From: UBA5070 sp035352895
GTDB lineage: Bacteria > Fibrobacterota > Fibrobacteria > UBA5070
Length of the DNA: 64,000 bases
Direction: 5' to 3'
NCBI GenBank assembly: GCA_035352895.1
Contig: DAOPYN010000006.1
Span: 1 to 64,000, forward strand
Each line of letters starts with the position of its first letter. Positions within the stretch are counted from its first letter, which is position 1. Of the stretch, positions 36,113 through 43,945 are shown piece after piece. The notes below the pieces were generated by a model. That model had not been told where the DNA came from, ran no database searches, and saw nothing but the letters and a program-made list of their open reading frames with translations. The translations under genes and the position numbers were made by a program.

Positions 36113-38369
36113 GTCCGTCTCCCTTGGCAGAATTCGTCTTGGCGGTCGGATACCGGATCCTCACCGGCGCGACCACCTTGGTGGGGTCGGCCGAACGCAA
36201 CGAATAGTCGCCTGCCTTCAGATCGTTGAATTCGGCGAACCCGTGCTCGTCCGTCGTCGCACGGACTTCGTTCGGTCCGGCAAGGACCACCTCGACCCCA
36301 CCCATCGGGTGCTGCTTCTCGTCGAGCACCTTCAGATGGATCCCGTGGGTTTCGAAGTCCCTCGTCTCCTCCAACGAGTCGATCCAGGAACGGTACTCCT
36401 TGACATCCCCCTTCAACTCCGTCGCGGAAGGATAGGGGCGGATGGCCTTCTCGAAGAAGAAGACCTCGACCCTCCGGTCGTCAGGGACCATCCCGCTCTC
36501 CGAAAGGGATGGATCCTGCCCGCCTTCGCATCCGATGGACAACGGAGCATCGTCGTGGAGGATCGTGGTGTCCTCGATGGCCATGTAGGCCTTCACCAAC
36601 GCCTCCCTGGTCTTCGGTCCGGGTTTGCCATCCACCTTCAGTCCGTTGGCCCCCTGGAAGGCCCGGATCGCATCCAAGGTCTTCCCGTCGGTCACACCGG
36701 ACGCCAGCCCCGTGAAATAAGGGGCCCCATCCTTCGCCAGAGCGGAAAGCATCAACTGCAGCTCCCTGGTTCCCCATCGCGAAGTCGCGTACTGCGAAGG
36801 ACCGAAGCAGACCAGCCACGGCTTCGCATCGCCGACGAGGTAGGCCGAAATCATCTCCGCCCGATGGCGCGCCAGGTCGATGCCGGCATGGATCTCGTCG
36901 CTCTCGGCATGTGCGACCACCAGGATCTTCGCCTCCGGGAATTCCTTGTGCACCTGGACCACCTGGCGCAGCCCCGCCAACGCGCGAGGCAGGAGGAATC
37001 CCTTGTTCGCATCGAAAGTCAGCCCAAGAATGCGAACCCTCCGCTTCCAACCCGTATCGGGGGGCGACCACGGAACCACGATCGGGGTCTTCTGGCAAAC
37101 CTCGGCATTTTCTGTCGGGTTGTCCGCGATCGAAAGCTTTTTGCCGGCCTTCGATTCCTTCAACACCGGCTCCAGTCCCGGAGGGAACAGGCAGATCTCC
37201 ACTCCGAATTCCGGGCCCCTGGGGAAATCCGCCCCGTTGGCGAACACGCCCGTCCCACCGGAACACCCCCAGCATATGGAAGGGGCGGCGGCATCGGATC
37301 CGTGCACCATCGCCGCAAGCGCTTCCAGGAATCCCGCCCAGGTCTGCTTGTCCAACACGCCATCCACCTTGGGTTTGGCGGAAAGCTTCTTCTGGCACTC
37401 CGTTTCGAACGCCAGGAGGCCCGCGGTGGTCCTGGGACCCGCTTTTCCATCCACCGGACCTGGATGGCAACCCCACTCTCCGCACAACGCCAAGCCGGAC
37501 AGGATGGCCTGCACATCCCGCGTCGTGCTCTTGGTGCGCAGCTGCTCCCATCCCTGCGCATCCCTCTGCAGCAGGCAGCGAATCCACTCCGCCCTCAACT
37601 TCGCCTGCTCCCTGGCCATGGGTCCGGATCCGGATCCGAAGACGACGACCGTCGATCCCGACAAGGCCCGGTGCTCCACAAGCAACGCCTTCAGGGCCGC
37701 CGACCAGCGGGATTCGCCGTCCAGCACAGGGACCATGTTCCGATCCTTCCAGGACAGATCCGGAGCGCCGACGGTCCGGCATTGGATCCGCAGAAGCGTC
37801 TCGATCGGAGCGCTTTCCACCTTGCTCTCTTCGACGGATGCCTCGACCTTGTAGCGCAGCGTGGAGCCGAGATCGGGCGCCGGGATGGGGCAATGGAGCA
37901 CGAGAAAGCAGCTGGCCCTGGAATCAGAGGCGGTCACCCTCACATCCTTCGCGTCGTTGAGGTCGGTCCATGCCTCCGGACCCTCGCCGGGCCCCTGCAC
38001 GAACGATCGGAACCGGACCACGGCGCTGCGGATGCCGCCCGCGAATTGGACGGCGCAGGACACCGGCGTCTCCTTGTCGGGACACGCGCCGTCGGGGAGG
38101 TCGAACCTGCAGTCGGAAACCGACACCGTTCCGACAGCCTCTTCCCGGACCTCCTCCGGCCACGGGTCTTCCTCGCGGCATCGCTTGAGGTAGTCGTCGG
38201 AATCGTAGCGGGGCTCGGGTTGGGTCTTGGCGACCGAGCGGGACGCGGCTAGCTTCGACTCGATCTTGTCCCAATCGAGGAAGCCGGAAGGCTTGGCCTT
38301 CGATTGATCGAGCAAATCACCGCCCCTGTAGAACTGGCGGAAGGCGTCCACGTCCAAAGTCCGTTCCAT
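36102..38369 (-). CDS. Cassette protein with Ig-like, OmpA-like and peptidoglycan-binding domains (middle copy)
   Basis: 755 residues, paralogous along its length to the proteins at 31863-34214 and 40301-42571. N-terminal DQSKAKPSGFLDWDKIESKL and KRCREEDPWPEE; Ig-like domain with Cys pairs; OmpA-like VVFGSGSGPMAREQAKLRAEW; PG-binding segment PVDGKAGPRTTAGLLAFETE; second OmpA-like VVAHAESDEIHAGIDLARHR; second PG-binding segment KVDGKPGPKTREALVKAY. The C-terminal transthyretin/CarboxypepD_reg-like domain has GGVEVVLAGPNEVRATTDEHG and FAEFNDLKAGDYSL. No signal peptide. ATG 38369 has AGGAG six bases upstream and a TAATTTAC box at 38398-38405. It overlaps its partner gene by 11 bases. Confidence 0.8.
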   Translation of the reverse strand: MERTLDVDAFRQFYRGGDLLDQSKAKPSGFLDWDKIESKLAASRSVAKTQPEPRYDSDDYLKRCREEDPWPEEVREEAVGTVSVSDCRFDLPDGACPDKETPVSCAVQFAGGIRSAVVRFRSFVQGPGEGPEAWTDLNDAKDVRVTASDSRASCFLVLHCPIPAPDLGSTLRYKVEASVEESKVESAPIETLLRIQCRTVGAPDLSWKDRNMVPVLDGESRWSAALKALLVEHRALSGSTVVVFGSGSGPMAREQAKLRAEWIRCLLQRDAQGWEQLRTKSTTRDVQAILSGLALCGEWGCHPGPVDGKAGPRTTAGLLAFETECQKKLSAKPKVDGVLDKQTWAGFLEALAAMVHGSDAAAPSICWGCSGGTGVFANGADFPRGPEFGVEICLFPPGLEPVLKESKAGKKLSIADNPTENAEVCQKTPIVVPWSPPDTGWKRRVRILGLTFDANKGFLLPRALAGLRQVVQVHKEFPEAKILVVAHAESDEIHAGIDLARHRAEMISAYLVGDAKPWLVCFGPSQYATSRWGTRELQLMLSALAKDGAPYFTGLASGVTDGKTLDAIRAFQGANGLKVDGKPGPKTREALVKAYMAIEDTTILHDDAPLSIGCEGGQDPSLSESGMVPDDRRVEVFFFEKAIRPYPSATELKGDVKEYRSWIDSLEETRDFETHGIHLKVLDEKQHPMGGVEVVLAGPNEVRATTDEHGFAEFNDLKAGDYSLRSADPTKVVAPVRIRYPTAKTNSAKGDGHGK

Positions 38370-38397
38370 CGAAGACTCCTGCGCGAGAGAAGTCCCC

Positions 38398-38405
38398 GTA
38401 AATTA
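38398..38405 (-). promoter_or_regulatory. Putative -7 box TAATTTAC of a cassette gene
   Basis: 28 bases before ATG 38369. The leader after it (CTTCTCTCGCGCAGGAG) is identical to that before 34214, which makes the placement more convincing than the weak box match alone. Confidence 0.35.
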
Positions 38406-38515
38406 GGCGGTGCGCCGGAGCGAGCGATGCCGAATTCCGGCATGCGCGTTTTTTCCGTTTACCAGTCGGTACATGATCCGGCGACACCAAGGCGTCCCCC
38501 GCCGGTGATCAGCGT

Positions 38516-40291
38516 CTATTTGAAATCGCCAGCGGTGGTTTTCGGTTTCTCTGGATCCGATGCCTTCACCGAGTTCCACAAGGCCACATAGTCTTCACCC
38601 AAATAGACTGGGCCGGTCCCGATCAATGTTCGCCACAGTCGGACCTTTTCGCTCAAGTTGTATGGACTATCGCCCGAAACATCCTTTCCGAATTCCCTGA
38701 ACGCCTTGCTGGTCAGATCGAACCAGATGGCGGACCGGGCCTGGGCCATTTCGTCCTCGAGGTTTCTCTGGTTCCAGTCGTAGAGCAGACCGGTGTCGTT
38801 CTCGAAGTATTCCGCCAGGAAGCGCCCTCGCTCGACACATCCTCGATGCACTCCCACTGACCAGGCATTGTCGGCGTTGATGGATTCCGATGCCGCGCCT
38901 CCCTGCTGTTGCCCGGTGAAACCCGCCTTGAACCCCAGGACGTATTGGTTGGAGATGGTTGTGATCTCCTTCCGCCGATCCGCCCAGGCATGCGCGTCAC
39001 AAACGATGTACCACATGGTCCCGGCGACCACGACGCATGCCGCCGCAGCCAACACGCCAACACCGATGGCCGCCGCCAACCCCAATCTGGGGGCGATATC
39101 CAACCAGATCTGGCTCCAATTCGGAACGATATTGACCTGGAACTTTCCCTTGACGGAAAATTCCGCCGAAAGCTCGTCGAAGAGGATCGTGCCTTTGCCG
39201 ACAACCGCAAGTGCCAGGCTCACCTGGGCCCAGACCGGCTTGGCTTCCTTCCCAGGCGCCTTTTCGTAGCTGAATGCCACCACGGAGGTTTCGAACTCCA
39301 GGTATTCCTCGATCTTCCACTCGTCGCCCTCGGCCTTGATGACCGGACAATTCCCGGTGAATTTCACCTCTACCGACCATCTGTACGTACCATCCGCTTT
39401 GGTCTCGCGATTGCCGACGTTGAACTCGATCTTGGAAGAATCGAACATCAGGATCTTTCCCGATTCGATGGCCACACCGGCCACTCGGATGAGGTGATCC
39501 TTGGTGTTCCTCCGCGATCCGAACACGTTGACGGAACCGCCCTTCTTCTTCGGCTGGAAGGAGAGCTCCGTGGTGTATTGGACCTCGCTCACCTTGAAAT
39601 ACTTCAAGAAGGTCCAGTTGACCTCGAACTTCTTGACGAAGGAATGGCGAAATTCCCCAATTAGCCCCGTTGGTTCGGGCACCATCTTCAGCTCGACGAC
39701 CTTCGTTTCCGTCTTGCCGTCAGAGTACACGGCTCCGAAGACCACCCTGCGTTTGGAATCGGTCTTGCCCAGAAGAGCCTGATCGAAGAAGAACGCCTCG
39801 GAACCGTTCCGCTCGATAAGCATGCCGTCCATTTTCAATTCCACGGCATCAGAGCGCCAATCGATCGTTGCGCTCTCTCCGGGCCCCAACTCCACCTTCA
39901 ATTCCTCTTGAATTCCGGATGGACCTTGGATGAGAAAGTCCAGGATGTTTCCATCTCTCCAATAGCTCAACAAATGCGGATCGATGGCGCTGTCGACGGA
40001 TACACCGTCGAAACATGCCATGGCTCCCCCGGAAGGTTCGTTGGGCATGCACATGCCCCCATCGCCAAAAAAGGAACTGGAATACCCCCAAGCGGACGCG
40101 GCTGGGGGCTTTCCATCCGGCGTGTTGTACGACATGTTCTGTTCTGGTTCGACCGGGTACCCGTCAGGATTTTCCGGGGTGCACATCCCTCCTTCAGGGG
40201 GAAACCACTCCGAGCCCGAGGAGCCGGGAGGTGGCATCGTACTCATGCCCCCTTCGTTCGGATCGAATAGCAAGTCCGATTCACCAGCCAT
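38516..40291 (-). CDS. Cassette partner, one-TM protein (family Y, copy 1)
   Basis: 591 residues, homologous to the protein at 34367-36112. The Gly/Pro/Met-rich N-terminus has repeated 'GGMC-x-P/E' units (PEGGMCTPENPDG, GDGGMCMPNEPSGGAMAC), then SAIDPHL, a beta-rich middle (VVFGAVYSDGKTETKVVEL), one membrane segment near 405-430 (GVGVLAAAACVVVAGTMWYIV) and a C-terminal helical domain (AWSVGVHRGCVERGRFLAEY, DLTSKAFREFGKDVSG) that diverges from copy 2. No signal peptide. ATG 40291 follows the upstream stop by nine bases, with TGAGG as SD. Function unknown. A conserved body with divergent C-terminus is the pattern expected of variable effectors, but that is inference. Confidence 0.7.
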   Translation of the reverse strand: MAGESDLLFDPNEGGMSTMPPPGSSGSEWFPPEGGMCTPENPDGYPVEPEQNMSYNTPDGKPPAASAWGYSSSFFGDGGMCMPNEPSGGAMACFDGVSVDSAIDPHLLSYWRDGNILDFLIQGPSGIQEELKVELGPGESATIDWRSDAVELKMDGMLIERNGSEAFFFDQALLGKTDSKRRVVFGAVYSDGKTETKVVELKMVPEPTGLIGEFRHSFVKKFEVNWTFLKYFKVSEVQYTTELSFQPKKKGGSVNVFGSRRNTKDHLIRVAGVAIESGKILMFDSSKIEFNVGNRETKADGTYRWSVEVKFTGNCPVIKAEGDEWKIEEYLEFETSVVAFSYEKAPGKEAKPVWAQVSLALAVVGKGTILFDELSAEFSVKGKFQVNIVPNWSQIWLDIAPRLGLAAAIGVGVLAAAACVVVAGTMWYIVCDAHAWADRRKEITTISNQYVLGFKAGFTGQQQGGAASESINADNAWSVGVHRGCVERGRFLAEYFENDTGLLYDWNQRNLEDEMAQARSAIWFDLTSKAFREFGKDVSGDSPYNLSEKVRLWRTLIGTGPVYLGEDYVALWNSVKASDPEKPKTTAGDFK

Positions 40292-40300
40292 GGCAATACC

Positions 40301-42571
40301 TCACTTTCCGGCGACGGTCTTGGCCGTCGGATAATCCAGGGCGACCACCTGGATCGGTTGATCCTCCTTGGCCGAGCACAGCTGGTAGCGCCCAGCCTTC
40401 AAACCAAGGAAGGTCGCGTAGCCGTGGTCGTCGGTGGTCGACTCCAATTCGACCGGTCCGACCAGCTTCACCGGCAGGTGCGCGACAACCTTCTTCTTTG
40501 CGTCCAATACCCGCACATGCAAACCATGCACCTCGAAGTCCTGCGTCTCCTCGAGCTTGGAGGTCCATTCCTTGTACTCGGGATCCGTCTCATGACTTGT
40601 TCCCTTGGGTGGCCTCGGCTTGATCTTCCTCTCGAAGAAGAACACCTCCAGGCGGCGATCGTCGTCCACCAGGCCGGATTCCGCGATCGTGCCGTCGGGA
40701 TGGCCCTCGCATCCATGGGGCATGGGGATGTCGTCGTGGGTGACGGTGGTGTCCTCGACTTCCAGGTAGGCTTTCACCAGCGCTTCGCGGGTCTTGGGGC
40801 CCACGATGCCGTCTTCCTTCAGTCCCTTGGACTTCTGGAAGGCCTTGATGGCGGTTTTGGTCTTGTCGTCGGAAATGCCGGAGGCGCAGCCCTCGAAGAA
40901 GGGCTTGCCACCATCCTCCAAAGCGGAGAGCATGAGCTGGATCTCGCGGGTGCCCCAGCGAGACGCGGCCACCTGGGAGGGTCCGAAGCACGCCAGCCAC
41001 GGCTCGTGCCTTCCCACCAGGTAGGCGGTGAGCATCTCGGCGCGATGGCGGGCCAGATCGATGCCCGCGTGGATCTCGTCGCTTTCCGCATGGCCCACCA
41101 CCAGCATCTTGGCCTGGGGATACGCCTTGTTCATCGCCACGATCTTGCGGATCCCGGGAAGGGCCTGCGGCAAGACAAATCCCTTGTTGGCATCGAAGAT
41201 CATTCCCACCAAGCGCACGCGGCGCACCTTGTTGGAGAGCTCCGTAGGCTCCGGGACATCCAACGGGAACTTCTGGAACACCGCCGGATCCTCGACGGGG
41301 TTGGCGGTGGCATCCACCTTCTTCCCGGACGCGACCGGGCTCAAGGTGGGCTCCATGCCTGGCTCAAAGAGACAGATTTCCACACCCACATCGGCCGCGC
41401 GAGAGAAGTCGGAACCGTTGGAGAACACCCCCTTGCCCGCCTGGAAACCCCAGGTGGGAAGTGTCCAGGAAGGCTCGGTCTTTTCCGGGTCGCCCAAGGA
41501 TGCCCCCACGGCCCTGCACAAGGCATTCAGCAATGCCTCCCAGGTCTTCTTGCCGGCATCGCCATCGGTCTTGAGGGCGGCTCCCAACCTGGCCTCGCAG
41601 GCGCCTTGGAACCCCCTGATGGCCGCCGTGGTCTTGGCTCCGGATTTTCCGTCCACGGAGCCGGGATCGCACGGCCAGTCGAATCCCAGGCACAGACCCG
41701 ACAGGATCGACTGCAGATCGCGCACGTCCATCTTGGCGCGGAGCGCCTCCCAGCCAGCGACGTCGCGATCCAACACGCACCGCGCCCACTCGGCGCGGTA
41801 CTTCGCCAAGTCGCGCGCACCCTGACCCTGTGCGAACCCGAAGGCCACCAGGCAGCTGCCCGACTTGGTCTCGTGTTCCTTCAGGAGGGTCGCCAGACCC
41901 AGCGCCCATTTCCCGTCTTCATCCAACAAAGGCACGATGTGCCTGTCCTGAAAGGAAAGATGGGGAGCCCCCAGATACCTGCAGAGATTCTGCATCGCCA
42001 CGGGGGCCGGCGCACTTTCCGCCTTGGATCCGCCCGCTTCCTCGGCGGTCACCTTGTATTCGAGCTTGGCCCCCAGCGGGGGGGGAGGCGTGGGGCAGTG
42101 AAGGACCAGCTTCACCTCCAGTTGGTTTTCCCCCGACTTGGATTCCACGGGAGCCGTGGCGGTTTCGGAAAGGTCCGTCCACTCGGCATCGCCTTCCGAA
42201 CGCACCCACAGCTTGAAGGTCACCGCCCCCTTGGCAGGAGGATCGGGCTGGACCGCCTTGCATTGCACCAAGGCATCACGGTCCGGGTACAGGCTGGAGG
42301 GAAAGGCGAATTGGCAATCGGAAAGCGAAATCGCTCCGGTGCTGGACTGGGTTTCCTCCGGCCACGGGTCTTCCTCCCGACACTGCTTGAGGTAGGCGTC
42401 GGAATCGTAGCGGGGCTTGGGCTGCGTCTGGGCAGCCGAGCGGGATGCGGCGGCCTTGGATTCGATCTTGTCCCAATCGAGGGAACCGGAGGGCTTGGCC
42501 TTCGATCGATCGAGCAAATCTCCGCCCTTGTAGAACTGGCGGAAAGCGGAAGGTTTCGATGGTTTGGTCAC
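40301..42571 (-). CDS. Cassette protein with Ig-like, OmpA-like and peptidoglycan-binding domains (distal copy)
   Basis: 756 residues; GTG 42571 is chosen because AGGAG lies six bases upstream and the leader matches the other paralogues. An upstream ATG at 42601 lacks an SD. Domains: tail DRSKAKPSGSLDWDKIESKA and KQCREEDPWPEETQ; Ig-like (QCKAVQPDPPAKGAVTFKLW); OmpA-like (LVAFGFAQGQGARDLAKYRAE); PG-binding (SVDGKSGAKTTAAIRGFQ); OmpA-like (LVVGHAESDEIHAGIDLARH); PG-binding (EDGIVGPKTREALVKAY); and a C-terminal CarboxypepD_reg-like domain (PVKLVGPVELESTTDDHGYA). No signal peptide. First gene of its cassette, followed by the family-Y gene at 38516-40291. Confidence 0.8.
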   Translation of the reverse strand: MTKPSKPSAFRQFYKGGDLLDRSKAKPSGSLDWDKIESKAAASRSAAQTQPKPRYDSDAYLKQCREEDPWPEETQSSTGAISLSDCQFAFPSSLYPDRDALVQCKAVQPDPPAKGAVTFKLWVRSEGDAEWTDLSETATAPVESKSGENQLEVKLVLHCPTPPPPLGAKLEYKVTAEEAGGSKAESAPAPVAMQNLCRYLGAPHLSFQDRHIVPLLDEDGKWALGLATLLKEHETKSGSCLVAFGFAQGQGARDLAKYRAEWARCVLDRDVAGWEALRAKMDVRDLQSILSGLCLGFDWPCDPGSVDGKSGAKTTAAIRGFQGACEARLGAALKTDGDAGKKTWEALLNALCRAVGASLGDPEKTEPSWTLPTWGFQAGKGVFSNGSDFSRAADVGVEICLFEPGMEPTLSPVASGKKVDATANPVEDPAVFQKFPLDVPEPTELSNKVRRVRLVGMIFDANKGFVLPQALPGIRKIVAMNKAYPQAKMLVVGHAESDEIHAGIDLARHRAEMLTAYLVGRHEPWLACFGPSQVAASRWGTREIQLMLSALEDGGKPFFEGCASGISDDKTKTAIKAFQKSKGLKEDGIVGPKTREALVKAYLEVEDTTVTHDDIPMPHGCEGHPDGTIAESGLVDDDRRLEVFFFERKIKPRPPKGTSHETDPEYKEWTSKLEETQDFEVHGLHVRVLDAKKKVVAHLPVKLVGPVELESTTDDHGYATFLGLKAGRYQLCSAKEDQPIQVVALDYPTAKTVAGK

Positions 42572-42597
42572 GGGTCGCTCCTGCGCGTTCTGAGGAC

Positions 42598-42605
42598 CCA
42601 ATTTA
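42598..42605 (-). promoter_or_regulatory. Putative -7 box TAAATTGG of a cassette gene
   Basis: 26 bases before GTG 42571. The leader carries GCGCAGGAG, shared by all three cassettes. Confidence 0.42.
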
Positions 42606-42707
42606 GGTCAAGCGTTCACGTAAATGGAGTCCGCGCCTTGGTCCATCGCCGGGTGGGGACGCGTTGCCGGCATCGATCCAACGGAAGGTTCGCTACCATT
42701 TGCTTCC

Positions 42708-42911
42708 ATGAACGATTCCGACCGGAGATTGATCGAACTGGAAATCCGCCTGTCGCACAGCGAGCGCACCGTGGAACAGCTCCACGAGGCGTTGCTGCTT
42801 CTGAAGGCCGACCAGGATCGCCTGGTCCGGCAATTCCTGGAACTCCAGGAACGATTGGAAGCGGGCGGGCCGGATGTCGGTCCCGCCGACGAACGTCCTC
42901 CCCACTGGTGA
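42708..42911 (+). CDS. SlyX-like small coiled-coil protein
   Basis: 67 residues: a single amphipathic coiled coil (ELEIRLSHSERTVEQLHEALL and onward to LQERLE), then a flexible tail ending in RPPHW. This matches SlyX proteins in length, heptad pattern and the conserved C-terminal PPHY-like motif. SlyX function is not known. No SD is seen; TACCATTTG (42694-42702) lies five bases before the ATG, so a leaderless transcript is possible. It is convergent with the aldose-epimerase gene. Confidence 0.75.
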   Translation: MNDSDRRLIELEIRLSHSERTVEQLHEALLLLKADQDRLVRQFLELQERLEAGGPDVGPADERPPHW

Positions 42912-42941
42912 TCGTCCCCGGACGTCGGAAGACCCCGGAAC

Positions 42942-43889
42942 CTACGCGGAAGCCAGTCGTACCCCGCAGGAAGCGGAAAGGGTCTCGCCGGGCTCCAGAA
43001 CCGCCAGCCCCATCCCGTTGTTGAAGGCATCGGGAGCGCAGGTCATGGGCTCCAGGGCCAGGCAGTGGCGCAAGGGATGGGTGAACAGTTGGAGGTAGTT
43101 GAACTTTCCGGGTCCGGTTTCCTGCCAGACCTCCAGGGCCAGGCCCGACGAGGGATCCACCAGACGGCTGGTCTGGATCTTCCCTTTCCCGGCAAGTTCC
43201 AGGCAGGCGTCCAGGAAGTCCTCCCCGATCGCTTCGGGTTTGGCGAACCTTCCCAGCGGGGCCTTGCGGCCATCGGGAACCGCCCGCTCGGTCATGGACA
43301 ATTTCTTTCCATCCGGTACCGTCAGCAGGCACGGCTTCACGGAATCGCCCAACCGGAAATACGGATGCCAGCCCAGTCCCGCGGGAATGCGCGACTTGCC
43401 GCGGTTTTCCAGGGAGAATTCCAGGGTCAACCCGTCGTGGCCCAGGTGGTAGCCGAAGGTGATCCGGACGGGAAAGGGATAGCCCGTCCACCCCTTGGAG
43501 TCCAGGGACAGGCGAAACGACGGATCCGTCGCCTTGCGCCCAAGCAGCCGGAAGGTTTCGAAGCAGACGGTCCCGTGGATGGCATGCCCCCCTTGGGGCT
43601 TGAAGTTCTTCACGGGCTGGTAGGTCGTGCCTTCGAACGCGTAGCGGGCCTCGCGGATGCGGTTGGGCCAGGGGGCGAGCATGGCGCCCTTGGACCAGCG
43701 GTGGCGCTCCACCTCGCGCTCGGTCCGCATGGGCATCATCACTTCGCGGACGTTCCCGTCGGGAGCGACGAGTCCCAGCCGGTGGACGGTGCCTCCGCGC
43801 GTGGGAAGAGCGGAGACGAAAGCTCCCGAATCCGGGTCGGAAAGCTCCAGGACGGGAAATTGGCCAAGGGCGGATTCGATCAGGTGCAT
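42942..43889 (-). CDS. Aldose 1-epimerase family protein (GalM/YeaD-like)
   Basis: 315 residues with the galactose-mutarotase beta-sandwich pattern: MLAPWPNRIREARY (substrate-binding Arg), GGHAIHGTVCFETFR (catalytic-type His near residue 110), LGWHPYFRLGDS (second conserved His) and, near the C-terminus, ALEPMTCAPDAFNNGMGL with the catalytic Glu context. It likely interconverts anomers of a free or phosphorylated hexose; the substrate is unknown. ATG 43889 lacks an SD and has TAGGTTTTC four bases upstream. It ends the minus-strand series that begins with the glycan operon, but a 56-bp gap separates them. Confidence 0.88.
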   Translation of the reverse strand: MHLIESALGQFPVLELSDPDSGAFVSALPTRGGTVHRLGLVAPDGNVREVMMPMRTEREVERHRWSKGAMLAPWPNRIREARYAFEGTTYQPVKNFKPQGGHAIHGTVCFETFRLLGRKATDPSFRLSLDSKGWTGYPFPVRITFGYHLGHDGLTLEFSLENRGKSRIPAGLGWHPYFRLGDSVKPCLLTVPDGKKLSMTERAVPDGRKAPLGRFAKPEAIGEDFLDACLELAGKGKIQTSRLVDPSSGLALEVWQETGPGKFNYLQLFTHPLRHCLALEPMTCAPDAFNNGMGLAVLEPGETLSASCGVRLASA

Positions 43890-43945
43890 TGGCGAAAACC
43901 TAGATCCGCACCGGTCCGGTCCGGGAGTGGCGCCCCCCATGCCGC

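Noticed and set aside
40358..43024. Very long open frames antisense to the cassette genes (also 32691-34481 and 36111-38252, plus strand)
   Set aside because: They mirror G+C-biased codons of the minus-strand genes, which have SD sequences, paralogues and clear domains. The antisense products are low-complexity and lack any family.
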